A stretch of DNA of 64,000 nt from CAZBUB01 sp964494985. Lineage in GTDB: Bacteria > Desulfobacterota > Desulfovibrionia > Desulfovibrionales > Desulfothermaceae. The DNA is taken from the NCBI GenBank assembly GCA_964494985.1, contig CAZBUB010000004.1:18106-82105 (forward strand). The letters are read 5' to 3'. Of the stretch, positions 25,934-34,754 are shown piece after piece; position 1 is the first letter of the stretch, and each line of letters starts with the position of its first letter. Both the position numbers and the translations under genes were made by a program. The notes under the pieces are model-generated. The model searched no databases and was not told the origin of the DNA. It saw nothing but the letters and a program-made list of their open reading frames with translations.

Positions 25934-26626
25934 TTATAGCAAGGGGATCCTTTTGTGTACAGAAATCCCCTCAAAGCTGAGGCGAACATCATAGGCCAGG
26001 ATTTTGGTTCCTGTATTCCTAGCTTCTTGTAGCAGTGAGGCGTATTTTGGGTCAATGTCTTGGGCAGGGCTGAAAGCTACAGCATCTTCGCGCTGGATCA
26101 AAAACAAAATCGCAGTCTGAAATCCCTGAGCTTGCAAATCGCGTAGTAAGGCCAGATGTTTTTGTCCCCTAAGGGTTGGGGCATCGGGGAAGCTGGCAAT
26201 TTTGTCCCTGACCCAGGTGCAGCTTTTGACTTCCAGATAAAGTCCTGGCCAAGAGCTATCCTGCAGCAAAAAGTCCAGACGGCTGTTAGTACTGGTCTTG
26301 ACCTCCTGCTGTATTTTGGCATAGCCTGCAAACTCGGGTATCAGTTCGTTTTGCAGGGCTTCCAGGACGATATGGTTGGTCCGCATGGTGTTTACACCCA
26401 CCCAGGAAGATGGCATCCGGATCATTTCCCAGGTATAGGCCAGCTTGCGCCTGGGATTTTGAGATTTGGAAAGGCAAATGGGCTGTTGGGGTTGGCTGCA
26501 GCCCAGCATACTGCCAGTGTTGGGGCAATGGGCTAGAACTGTGGATTCATCCTCGAGGGCCACTTGGACTGTGAATCTGTTGGGCCTGCCCAAAAGACGA
26601 CCTGATATGAGTTGAGGGAGAATCAT
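25934..26626 (-). CDS. sfsA: DNA/RNA nuclease SfsA family protein
   Basis: SfsA, a 230-residue protein of the sugar-fermentation-stimulation family. It shows GRLLGRPNRFTVQVALED (about 9-26), AHCPNTGSMLG (about 32-42), and an EVKSCT segment (about 144) with the nuclease-like acidic residues. The ATG at 26626 is chosen since AAGGA precedes it. Only 30 bases separate it from the divergent pyrR start. Confidence 0.92.
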   Translation of the reverse strand: MILPQLISGRLLGRPNRFTVQVALEDESTVLAHCPNTGSMLGCSQPQQPICLSKSQNPRRKLAYTWEMIRMPSSWVGVNTMRTNHIVLEALQNELIPEFAGYAKIQQEVKTSTNSRLDFLLQDSSWPGLYLEVKSCTWVRDKIASFPDAPTLRGQKHLALLRDLQAQGFQTAILFLIQREDAVAFSPAQDIDPKYASLLQEARNTGTKILAYDVRLSFEGISVHKRIPLL

Positions 26627-26656
26627 CAACAATCCTTGTGGAGTAGGTAGCGGGGT

Positions 26657-27196
26657 ATGGAAAAAAAAATAGAGATCATGGATAAAGACCAGATAAGCCG
26701 GACCCTAGATCGACTGACGTTCGAGGTACTCGAAAGGCATATGCATATTGGGGAATTAAACCTGATCGGAATCCAGCGCAGGGGAGTGCAGGTGGCCCAA
26801 AGAATTAAACAGAGACTGGATTTCAGGCTGGGCTCGGAGCTGCCTTTGGGCAAGCTGGACATTAACTTATACCGCGATGACTGGACCTCTTTATCTGCAC
26901 ATCCCAGGATTAACAGTACAGAGGTTCCCTTCCAGGTTCAAGACAAAGATGTTCTCCTGGTGGATGACGTGCTCTATACAGGGAGAACTGTCAGGGCCGC
27001 CCTGGAAGCCATTTTGGACTTTGGACGACCCAGACTGGTGGAGCTTTTAGTTCTTGTGGACAGGGGCCATAGGGAGCTGCCCATCCATGCTGATTACGTG
27101 GGCAAAAAAGTAAATACTGCTTGGGATGAACAGGTAGATGTTCTGGTTGAGGAACTAGATGGCCAGGACATGGTGCAGTTGCACTCCAAGGCCTGA
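26657..27196 (+). CDS. pyrR: PyrR-type bifunctional pyrimidine regulator/uracil phosphoribosyltransferase
   Basis: A 179-residue type I phosphoribosyltransferase. The PRPP loop is VLLVDDVLYTGRTVRAAL (about 98-115). PyrR family proteins bind UMP and the pyr leader RNA in Gram-positives and also have uracil phosphoribosyltransferase activity; in deltaproteobacteria the regulatory role is less sure, and no pyr operon is seen beside it. It faces sfsA head to head and converges with dapA, leaving it alone on its strand. Confidence 0.9.
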   Translation: MEKKIEIMDKDQISRTLDRLTFEVLERHMHIGELNLIGIQRRGVQVAQRIKQRLDFRLGSELPLGKLDINLYRDDWTSLSAHPRINSTEVPFQVQDKDVLLVDDVLYTGRTVRAALEAILDFGRPRLVELLVLVDRGHRELPIHADYVGKKVNTAWDEQVDVLVEELDGQDMVQLHSKA

Positions 27197-27201
27197 CTAG
27201 G

Positions 27202-28080
27202 CTAAATAAGTCCTGCCTGCTTAAGGACTTGTCGCAGTTGCTCAAGGTTTGCTTCTTGCATGCTCGTCAGGGGCAGCCTGAGTTCCAGATCCATTCTGCC
27301 CATGAGGTGCAATGAGGTCTTGACCGGTATGGGATTGGTTTCCAAAAACATGGACCTGCATAAAGGAGCCAGTTCATAGTGAAGCTGCAGGCAGGTCTGC
27401 CTATCCTGTCTGGCATGGGCGGAGCAAAGAGCACTCATCTTGTCCGGAACAATATTGCTGACCACAGAAATAACGCCTTTACCTCCTTGGGCCAGCAAAG
27501 GAAGAACAATAAAATCCTCGCCAGCCATAACAGTGAAGTCTCGGGAACAGAACTCGATAATCTCAGAGACTTGTTTTATGTTTCCACTGGCTTCTTTGAC
27601 TCCGACTACCTCAGGGATCTCCCTGTCCATTTTGGCCAAGGTCTCGGGCAGGAGATTACTGCCGGTTCTCCCTGGCACATTGTAAACGACCATGGGCAGA
27701 GAAACTTCCTTAGCAATAGCCTGATAATGGGCAAACATGCCCGCCTGGGTAGGCTTATTGTAGTAAGGGGTGATAAGTAAGGCCCCGTCAGCTCCTGCTT
27801 CTTTGGCAAATCTGGTCAGCTCAATAGCTTCCCGGGTATTATTGGAGCCCGAGCCTGCCAAAATCGGTACTCTGCCCTTGGCCTGTTCTATACAGATCTG
27901 AATCACCTGTTTGTGTTCTTCATGGGAGAGGGTGGCTGACTCTCCAGTGGTGCCGCAGGGAACCAGGCCATGGATACCCTGCTGGATCTGCCATTCTATG
28001 TGTTCCCTGAATTTCTCCTGGTCTACCTGATCCTGCTGAAAGGGAGTGACTAAGGCGGTATAGGCGCCTGCGAATTGCAT
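27202..28080 (-). CDS. dapA: 4-hydroxy-tetrahydrodipicolinate synthase
   Basis: DapA condenses pyruvate with aspartate semialdehyde in lysine and diaminopimelate synthesis. The 292 residues show GTTGESATLS (about 43-52), YNVPGRTG (about 133-140) with the catalytic Tyr, and the Schiff-base Lys in VGVKEASGN (about 159-167). Downstream of dapF by 24 bases, so the two pathway genes form an operon with hup ahead. Confidence 0.97.
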   Translation of the reverse strand: MQFAGAYTALVTPFQQDQVDQEKFREHIEWQIQQGIHGLVPCGTTGESATLSHEEHKQVIQICIEQAKGRVPILAGSGSNNTREAIELTRFAKEAGADGALLITPYYNKPTQAGMFAHYQAIAKEVSLPMVVYNVPGRTGSNLLPETLAKMDREIPEVVGVKEASGNIKQVSEIIEFCSRDFTVMAGEDFIVLPLLAQGGKGVISVVSNIVPDKMSALCSAHARQDRQTCLQLHYELAPLCRSMFLETNPIPVKTSLHLMGRMDLELRLPLTSMQEANLEQLRQVLKQAGLI

Positions 28081-28104
28081 ATTTCCCTCCTGTTTGCTTG
28101 GGGT

Positions 28105-29004
28105 TTAATTGGTTTTCAGCTGCACGGCACCAGGATTGAGGTGACCGGTAAAAACCAGCACTGCTGGACCTTGGAGATAGACCTGATCCTGGTGCAGAAA
28201 AATGGCCAGCTCTTCCTGGCCTGAGGTGGTAATCTGGACCTGGTCCCCACACAAGCCGAGCCCCCTGGCCACTACTGCTGCTGCGGCAGCACCTGTGCCA
28301 CAAGCCAGTGTTTCCCCTTCCACTCCGCGCTCGTAGGTTCGCACATATAAATGTTCCGGAGCCTTCATACCCACCAGGTTTACGTTGGTCCCTTGGGGAG
28401 CAAATCTGGAATGGTATCTGATTCCAGGTGCCAACTCCTGGATGTTCAGCCGGGAGGGGTCCTCAGAGAAATAGACCACATGGGGTACTCCAGTGTTCAC
28501 ATAATGTACCTGCAAGGATTCCTGGCCTGGCCTGGGAAGCTGAATGTCCAAACATAGATCTTGAGGCTTTGTGAGCTGGACTTTGACCTGGTTTTCTTCA
28601 GAATTGACATGGGCCTGTACGGGCCCGGCATCAGTGCCCAGCACATGGCTGCTTCCAGCCAGGCCTAAGTGGTACGCAAGCCAGGCTGCGCAGCGAGATC
28701 CATTTCCGCACATCTCTGCCCTGGATCCGTCGGAGTTAAAAAAATGCCACTTGTAATCAATCCCCTTTTCCTGGAGGTCGTCTGCCTGCAGAAAAATCAC
28801 TCCATCTGCACCAACCCCCAGAGAGCGTTGGCAAATTTTTTGAGCCCAGAGAGCCATGTTTTCTCGTTTGAGCTGAAGCTGGTCATTTAAGATGAGCACA
28901 AAGTCGTTGCCGCTGCCTTGCATCTTATAAAAGGGCACAGGCAAAGTGTCTGGGAAAAAATCCTGCATTGGGAATATCCCAGGGGATTTTCCGTTTTTGT
29001 TCAT
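28105..29004 (-). CDS. dapF: Diaminopimelate epimerase
   Basis: DapF converts LL- to meso-diaminopimelate. The 299-residue protein holds the active Cys pair in MCGNGSRCAAW (about 96-106) and ACGTGAAAA (about 234-242), with MQGSGNDFVLI near the N-terminus. The first 20-odd residues (NKNGKSPGIFPMQDFFPDTL) precede the usual start and could be a weakly used extension. Its ATG overlaps the HU stop as ATGA. Confidence 0.96.
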   Translation of the reverse strand: MNKNGKSPGIFPMQDFFPDTLPVPFYKMQGSGNDFVLILNDQLQLKRENMALWAQKICQRSLGVGADGVIFLQADDLQEKGIDYKWHFFNSDGSRAEMCGNGSRCAAWLAYHLGLAGSSHVLGTDAGPVQAHVNSEENQVKVQLTKPQDLCLDIQLPRPGQESLQVHYVNTGVPHVVYFSEDPSRLNIQELAPGIRYHSRFAPQGTNVNLVGMKAPEHLYVRTYERGVEGETLACGTGAAAAAVVARGLGLCGDQVQITTSGQEELAIFLHQDQVYLQGPAVLVFTGHLNPGAVQLKTN

Positions 29005-29276
29005 TGATTCAAGTACTCCTTGAGATCTTTACCCACTCGGAAGAAGGGCAGTCTTTTGGGCTGCACATTGACAATTTCTCCAGTGCTGGGATTACGTCCT
29101 TTGTATCCGGCATAGTCCTTGATCTTGAAGCTTCCAAAGCCCCTTATCTCTACCCTATCGCCTTTTTTTAAAGAATTTTTGATGCTTTCAAAAAAGGTGT
29201 TGACTATTGTAGTTGCTTCTTCCAGGGAAACACCTTGCTTTTCAGCCAAAGCCTTGATCAGTTGACTTTTGTTCAT
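29001..29276 (-). CDS. HU/IHF family DNA-binding protein
   Basis: A 91-residue histone-like protein: MNKSQLIKALAEKQGVSLEE, then RVEIRGFGSFKIKDYAG and GRNPSTGEIVNVQPKRLPFF in the DNA-binding arms. The normal length and PSTGE motif point to the HU/IHF family; which subgroup is not clear. First in an operon with dapF and dapA. A leader of 132 bases precedes it. Confidence 0.95.
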   Translation of the reverse strand: MNKSQLIKALAEKQGVSLEEATTIVNTFFESIKNSLKKGDRVEIRGFGSFKIKDYAGYKGRNPSTGEIVNVQPKRLPFFRVGKDLKEYLNQ

Positions 29277-29408
29277 TTTGGCCTCTCTTATAAGGATAGG
29301 GGTTAGAGAAAATTGCTCAGGACAAGCAAAACCAAAGGAGTTAGTTTAAGGCACTTAAGGATATTATATTTTATGCATTAATCTGGAAATAGTTGTCAAG
29401 TCCTGTTC

Positions 29409-30218
29409 TCATCTTCCCTCCATATTCAGCTCAAAAGGTGTATGTAGCTCTGACTGCAACTTGTCTCGCAGCTGTTGAAGATGTTCTGCGAGCCTTTGAA
29501 TGTTTTTATATGCCTTTGAATAAGGGGCATATTTGATCAAGGGGATTTGCTGCAATATGGCCTGGGCTACTGCTTGGTCTTGGAGTATGATGCCCAAAAG
29601 ATGAATCTCAATTCCTAAAAATTTTTCACAAGCAGCCTGTAACCTTTTAAAGCATTGTTCACCTTCTTGCCTGTTCTTGACCATGTTGACCACAATAAAA
29701 ACACGCTGCACTTGCTTTTGATGGTGGAGGACCTTGATCAATGCATAGCCGTCTGTCAGGGAAGTGGGCTCTGGAGAAATAACCACACATTTTATCCTGG
29801 TCATAGCAGCCAGGGAGGTAACGGTAGTATTTATGCCTGCACCCAGATCCAGTATTAAGTAGTTGTAGTTGCTGAAATGTTTGTTCAGCTTCTGGAACAA
29901 AATGGCCTGCAAGTCACCATCCCACTCTACGAGTTCAGGCACCCCTGATGCAGCCGGAAGAAAATCAAATCCATTTTCCTCCAGGCTAAACAAGACATCC
30001 TCCGGAGCTATCCCTGGCTCCAAAAGATCCTCCAGACTTTTCTCTGGCGCAACTCCTAGAAGTACGTCCAAGTTGGCCAGCCCCATGTCACAATCCATTA
30101 GCATGCAGGACTGTTGCATATTGTACAGGGCATAAGCCAGGTTGAGGGCGATGTTGGTCTTACCCACCCCGCCCTTGCCGCTGAGAATAGATACGCTTAG
30201 AGTGTTCTTCTGGCTCAT
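29409..30218 (-). CDS. MinD/ParA-family ATPase
   Basis: A 269-residue deviant Walker A ATPase: GKGGVGKTNIALNLAYAL (15-32), DCDMGLANLDVLLG (about 42-55) and LDLGAGI (about 123-129). It resembles FlhG/YlxH more than ParA because it is short and has no helix-turn-helix. A signature amphipathic C-terminal helix as in MinD is not obvious. It follows the diguanylate cyclase on the same strand, with a gap of 50 bases. Its role, polar placement or flagellar number, is an inference. Confidence 0.85.
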   Translation of the reverse strand: MSQKNTLSVSILSGKGGVGKTNIALNLAYALYNMQQSCMLMDCDMGLANLDVLLGVAPEKSLEDLLEPGIAPEDVLFSLEENGFDFLPAASGVPELVEWDGDLQAILFQKLNKHFSNYNYLILDLGAGINTTVTSLAAMTRIKCVVISPEPTSLTDGYALIKVLHHQKQVQRVFIVVNMVKNRQEGEQCFKRLQAACEKFLGIEIHLLGIILQDQAVAQAILQQIPLIKYAPYSKAYKNIQRLAEHLQQLRDKLQSELHTPFELNMEGR

Positions 30219-30268
30219 AATAATATTCGCTTTATGGTTGTTGCTTTCTCGTCAGGTCAAGGCAGCAA

Positions 30269-31171
30269 TTATTTGAGGCTTCCATTATTCTGGCCCAGAC
30301 TGCCGCCTCCAGTGAACAGAAATTGTTTCTCCTGGTGTCTGACCAAGGATTTGCTCTCCAGTTTTGTGGCATCCAGCAAGGGGGCTTGCACCATTTTGTT
30401 TTTGCCCTCTATCTTGGCTTGGTACATGGCCTGGTCAGCTGCTTCCAGGATCTGAGCAGACTGGAATTTTATTCTGCCCTTGTAGCAGACCAGACCTATG
30501 GAACAGGTGAAGGTAACCGGCTCTCTGCCTTCTGGGTCTGGAATTTCTAGCTTGCGAAGTCTGTCAATCAGTCTGTTGAGCATATGTTTGGCCTGGATTA
30601 AGCCGGTTCCAGGCAAGAGAATCACAAACTCTTCTCCACCCAGCCTGGCAGCCATGTCGGTTTTACGGATGCGCTCGCGCAAAAGTCTGCCCAGCTCAAT
30701 CAGAACTTGATCTCCAAAGTTGTGTCCGTAGGTGTCATTGAGCTTCTTGAAATCGTCAATATCCAAAAGGGCCAGGGAGAGAGGCTGCCCATGCCGCCTC
30801 GTGCGCTCAGTCTCCAGCTCCAGGCTCTGCTCGAGACTCCTTCTGTTAGCCAAGCCAGTCAGAGGATCCAATTGACTTAGTCTAGCCAGGTTGAGGATCT
30901 TGTTCTGGATTTCCTGCAGTACAGGGCTGAGGCTGCCATTTAAGGGCAGGGCCATCCATGGGCTGAATTCCTTGTGCCAGTTGAAATAGCACCAGTCTTC
31001 CCAATCTAGATCCTGATAGGTTCGAAACACCACTAATCCCTGCTTGGTTTCCTGGCCAACATTTTGCTTTTGCTGACGTAGCATAGCCAGTCGCAGTTCT
31101 TCCAGCTCCTGCAAAAGCTGTTGTTGATCAGTGCGGGGGATCTCTTCTGGGCTAGCTGATTTTTTTGCCAT
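30269..31171 (-). CDS. GGDEF diguanylate cyclase
   Basis: A 300-residue protein with an N-terminal half of unknown fold (about 1-120) and a C-terminal GGDEF domain. The signature is RLGGEEFVILLPG (about 189-201), so the catalytic site is GGEEF, active in many cyclases. DPLTGLANRRSLEQ (about 103-116) is also typical. No transmembrane segment is seen. It overlaps the end of prfB by 20 bases and belongs to the same operon with prfB and lnt; c-di-GMP made by it could be read by the PilZ protein upstream. Confidence 0.93.
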   Translation of the reverse strand: MAKKSASPEEIPRTDQQQLLQELEELRLAMLRQQKQNVGQETKQGLVVFRTYQDLDWEDWCYFNWHKEFSPWMALPLNGSLSPVLQEIQNKILNLARLSQLDPLTGLANRRSLEQSLELETERTRRHGQPLSLALLDIDDFKKLNDTYGHNFGDQVLIELGRLLRERIRKTDMAARLGGEEFVILLPGTGLIQAKHMLNRLIDRLRKLEIPDPEGREPVTFTCSIGLVCYKGRIKFQSAQILEAADQAMYQAKIEGKNKMVQAPLLDATKLESKSLVRHQEKQFLFTGGGSLGQNNGSLK

Positions 31172-32280
31172 GTAAGTACATTAAATAATTGCGGATGAAA
31201 TCATCCAGTTCTCCATCCAGGACCTTTTCTACGTTGTTGTCCTCTGTTCCAGTCCTATGGTCTTTCACGAGCCTATAAGGCTGCAGTGTATAAGAGCGTA
31301 TCTGGCTACCCCAGGCTATAGAGCTTTTTTGGATATATTCCAACTGCTTGTCTTTTTCTATCTTTTGCAGCTCCAGGTCGTAGAGCCTGGCCTTAAGGAT
31401 TTTAAGTGCGGCATCTTTGTTCCTGTGTTGAGACTTCTCATTTTGACATTGTACCGTTATCCCGGTGGGAATGTGAGTCATGCGCACTGCAGAGCTGGTT
31501 TTGTTCACTGACTGTCCTCCTGGACCGCTGGAGCGAAAAACATCTATGCGCAAATCCTGTTCCTGGATGTCTATCTCGATATCCTGACTTACATCCGGGT
31601 AGACATCTACTGAGGCAAAGGAGGTATGCCTGCGGCCTGAAGTGTCATAAGGAGAGATACGAATGAGCCTGTGTATTCCCTTTTCAGATTTGAGGAGGCC
31701 ATAGGCATAACTCCCTTCAATACTTAAGAGCACGCTTTTGAGCCCTGCTTCATCCCCAGGCAGGTAATCCAGGAGCTTGAGCTGAAAATCGTGGTTCTCA
31801 GCCCAACGTTTGTACATTCGCAAGAGCATCTCTCCCCAGTCCTGGGCTTCTGTGCCGCCTGCTCCGGGATGTATCTCCAATATTGCATCGCTTTTATCTT
31901 CTTCGGCTGAAAGCAGGGTCTTGAGCTCCACCTTGCGTAGACGAACGCGGAGCTCTTGGAGCTGCTCCTGTACAGCTTGATAAAGCTCCGGATCTTGCTC
32001 TGCTTCTGCGAGCTCCAGCCATTCCAGCAGGCTAGAGCTGGTGTCCTTGAGCTGTTGGATTTCTTGCACCCAGTTGGAGAGTACGCTTTTTTCCTGAAGT
32101 AGCGGAGTAAACATTTCTGGATTATTCCAAACCTGGGTCTTACTGAGCTCATGCTCTAGCTCCTGGAGGCGATTCTGGCTTTTATCAAAGTCAAAGGCGC
32201 CTCCAAAAGGAATCGAACTGTTGCAAGAGCTCGGTGCATTCTTTTTTGAGCTCAGTAAATTGTATCGAATCGTGGCTCAT
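31152..32280 (-). CDS. prfB: Peptide chain release factor 2, with programmed +1 frameshift
   Basis: RF2 reads UGA and UAA stops. The gene is in two frames: codons 1-29 from ATG 32280 end at UGA 32193-32191, and the rest follows in +1 frame as DFDKSQNRLQ. The site GGAGG-CGC-CTT-TGA-C reproduces the classic E. coli layout, with the inner Shine-Dalgarno three bases before CTT. Joined product about 375 residues. GGQ is in SGPGGQSVNKTSS. The stop-reading tripeptide, usually SPF, is SPY here (RISPYDTSGRR). prfB overlaps the diguanylate cyclase gene by 20 bases. Confidence 0.97.
32190..32204 (-). promoter_or_regulatory. prfB programmed +1 frameshift site
   Basis: Minus-strand GGAGG (32204-32200), CGC, slippery CTT (32196-32194), in-frame UGA (32193-32191) then C. 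Identical in plan to the autoregulatory site of E. coli prfB: low RF2 delays termination and favours the shift to the GAC frame. Confidence 0.95.
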
Positions 32281-32343
32281 GGTCAATTGTTCCGTGTTTT
32301 GCTTGTAATATGCCTTGTCCTGCGCATGTGGCCTATTTTAGAT

Positions 32344-33858
32344 TCAGAAATCCTGGTGTTGATCATGACCCTTTTGCCTGCCACGTTGCAAGGCCCAAAA
32401 ACTCAAAAGAACAAGGCAGATCCAAGCACCATTTTTCAACTTTTCGAAGTGCCTGGAAAAGAAGGTTTTTTCGCTGATAGCGAAACTGGTGGAATTCAGG
32501 GTCTGGGCCTGGAACAGATCAGAGGCAGCTTCAATTCTCCCCTGGGGTGAAATAAAGGCGGAGATGCCGGTGTTAGTACCTCGCAAGATCCATCTTTTTT
32601 GCTCTAGCGACCTTAGCACGGCCTGATGCAAGTGTTGTCTGGGTGCAGAAGTTCTGCCAAACCAGGCATCATTGCTGATGTTGAGCAGGATGTTAGCGCC
32701 TTGTTGAATTCTCTTTTGTACCAGTTGCGGAAAAATGACCTCATAACAGATCAAGGTGCCTAGAGCAAGATCGTGGATTTGTAAAGGGCCGGTCTCCTGG
32801 CCTGAGGAGAAGTCACTAGCACCTCTGACCAACTTGGACAAGGGTAAAATCTCCTTGAAGGGCACATATTCTCCAAAGGGTACCAGGTGCTCCTTGTCGT
32901 AGTGGGCTGCGATATTTCCGTTGGGATCCAGGAGGTAAGCCCGGTTGTAGAGCTCAAATTCATCTCGGTTGAGTTGTGTATAACCAGGAGCTCCAGTGAT
33001 AAGGTGGATATCTTTCTGGCGCACAAACTGCTGCACCGCCTGCTGGAGCTCGGATTCTTCCTGGAGATAAAAGGGCATGGCAGTCTCTGGCCAGATCAAA
33101 AGACTGGAGCTTTGCGTGCGCAGGGCTTTCTGGCTCAATTCTTTGTAGGCTTCTACAGTCTTTTGTTGGTATTCTGATTCCCATTTTTGATCTTGGTCAA
33201 TGTTGCCTTGGATCAGGCTCACCTGTACTTCTTGCGATCCCCGTGGGAGCTCTTGCCAATTTAAAAGGGTGGCGCCAGCGCCAAGCAGCAACAGCAGGCT
33301 TGCTGCTACGAGAGCCTTTTTTTGCTTCAGGCCTGTATATAGCCAGACAGAAAAAAGCACCAAAAGACCGGAGAAGTAAAAGCTGCCCAGAAAAGGCAAC
33401 AGCTGCAGGCTCCAGGGCCAGGGTGCAAAGGCCTGGGTCAGGTTCAGCCAGGGGAAGCCGGTAAGCAGACCAGAGCGCAAATATTCCAGACAGATCCATA
33501 GCAGGCCCGCGAATAGGCCCAGGCTGAACCAGGATAGCCTGAATCGAGCCCAGTAGATACAAAGACAAAATACAGCAGAGTACAGGCCCAGATAGCTCCC
33601 TAAAAGCACGGGCACAGGCAGGGCTAGAACCAGTGGCAAAGAGGTGTAGTCCTTGACTGGGAAGGCCAGCCAATAAAGACAAGCGCTGCAGACCAGTATT
33701 CCCGCCAGCCAGCCCCTGCGAAAGGCAAAGCCTGGTTTTGGGGCATTGAGGGCCAAATGTACAAGCCCCAAGGGCCAAACCAGGACCAGAGGAGGCAATT
33801 GCAGCAAGGGATTGGCAAAGGCCAACCAAGTACATACAAGCAGCAGAAGATAGGTCAT
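32344..33858 (-). CDS. lnt: Apolipoprotein N-acyltransferase
   Basis: Lnt adds the third acyl chain to lipoproteins in the inner membrane. The 504-residue protein has six or so hydrophobic segments in the first 200 residues and then a nitrilase domain with the triad: Glu in WPETAMPF (about 267), Lys in DKEHLVPFGEYVP (about 330) and Cys in GTLICYEVIFP (about 380). Its ATG overlaps the previous stop by four bases. It fits the lipoprotein seen at 19.1-19.6 kb. Confidence 0.96.
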   Translation of the reverse strand: MTYLLLLVCTWLAFANPLLQLPPLVLVWPLGLVHLALNAPKPGFAFRRGWLAGILVCSACLYWLAFPVKDYTSLPLVLALPVPVLLGSYLGLYSAVFCLCIYWARFRLSWFSLGLFAGLLWICLEYLRSGLLTGFPWLNLTQAFAPWPWSLQLLPFLGSFYFSGLLVLFSVWLYTGLKQKKALVAASLLLLLGAGATLLNWQELPRGSQEVQVSLIQGNIDQDQKWESEYQQKTVEAYKELSQKALRTQSSSLLIWPETAMPFYLQEESELQQAVQQFVRQKDIHLITGAPGYTQLNRDEFELYNRAYLLDPNGNIAAHYDKEHLVPFGEYVPFKEILPLSKLVRGASDFSSGQETGPLQIHDLALGTLICYEVIFPQLVQKRIQQGANILLNISNDAWFGRTSAPRQHLHQAVLRSLEQKRWILRGTNTGISAFISPQGRIEAASDLFQAQTLNSTSFAISEKTFFSRHFEKLKNGAWICLVLLSFWALQRGRQKGHDQHQDF

Positions 33859-34742
33859 GTCTCAGAAATTTCTGCTTGCTTACAGGCTGGAACCGGGTAG
33901 ACCACTATTCCATGCACTTGTTTGTTGTCTGCTTCCTTGACCTGGAAGGTCAAATTTCCTACTTGAAAACTCTCACCCTCTTGGGGCACCCGTCCGGCCT
34001 TTTCAGTAAGATAGCCCCCGATGGTTTCCACATGTTCAGAATAAAGATCGATATTCAGCTCCTGGCACAGGTCTTCCAGGGTGGTGCGGCCGGAAACCAG
34101 ACAACTTTCATCTCCAAGGACCATGATGTCTGCCGGCTTGGGGTTGTCGTACTCATCCTCTATCTCACCCACGATCTCCTCCAGCACATCCTCGAAGGTG
34201 ATAAGGCCTGCGGTGCCTCCGTACTCGTCCACTGCAATTGCCAGATGAACTTTCTTGCTCTGGAAGTCCAAAAGCATGCTCTTGACGTTCTTAGTCTCAG
34301 GGATCAAAAGCGGCTCGCGCATCAGCTCCCGTAAGGTGAGGTCTTCTTTTTGCGGGCTGAGCAGCACCTTGAGCAGATCCTTGGCGTGCACAATGCCCAC
34401 CATATGGTCCTTGTTCTCCCTGTAAACAGGGAGCCTGGAATGCCCGCTGTTGATGATCACCTGGGCCACCTCCTGGATGCTCAGGCCTTCTTCCACGCAG
34501 TCGATATCTGTGCGAGGAATCATGATCTCCATGACCTGTTTTTGATCCAGATAAAGGACATTGTGCAGGATCCTGGCTACATCCACAGCCAGCTCGTCAT
34601 TTTCCTTTGCCTCGGAAATAACTTTTTCCACAGGGTTGCTTTCCGCCCTGCCACTGAAAAAATTTCGGATTACAGTCCATAATCTGGCTTCCGAGCTGTC
34701 TTCCACTCCAATACTCCTTATTGGCTTAAGGGTCTTGGCCAT
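33855..34742 (-). CDS. CorC/HlyC-type CBS-domain protein
   Basis: A 295-residue soluble protein with a CBS pair (about 60-195, TDIDCVEEGLSIQEVAQVI, SRLPVYRENKDHMVGIVHAK) and a C-terminal CorC_HlyC domain (about 210-285). EYGGTAGLITFEDVLEEI (about 187-204) is a family hallmark. It is the YbeX/CorC form without the DUF21 membrane domain. The usual lnt neighbour in many bacteria is this gene, as here. A part in magnesium/cobalt efflux or ribosome maintenance is proposed for the family. Confidence 0.93.
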   Translation of the reverse strand: MAKTLKPIRSIGVEDSSEARLWTVIRNFFSGRAESNPVEKVISEAKENDELAVDVARILHNVLYLDQKQVMEIMIPRTDIDCVEEGLSIQEVAQVIINSGHSRLPVYRENKDHMVGIVHAKDLLKVLLSPQKEDLTLRELMREPLLIPETKNVKSMLLDFQSKKVHLAIAVDEYGGTAGLITFEDVLEEIVGEIEDEYDNPKPADIMVLGDESCLVSGRTTLEDLCQELNIDLYSEHVETIGGYLTEKAGRVPQEGESFQVGNLTFQVKEADNKQVHGIVVYPVPACKQAEISET

Positions 34743-34754
34743 ATTGGCTTTTTG

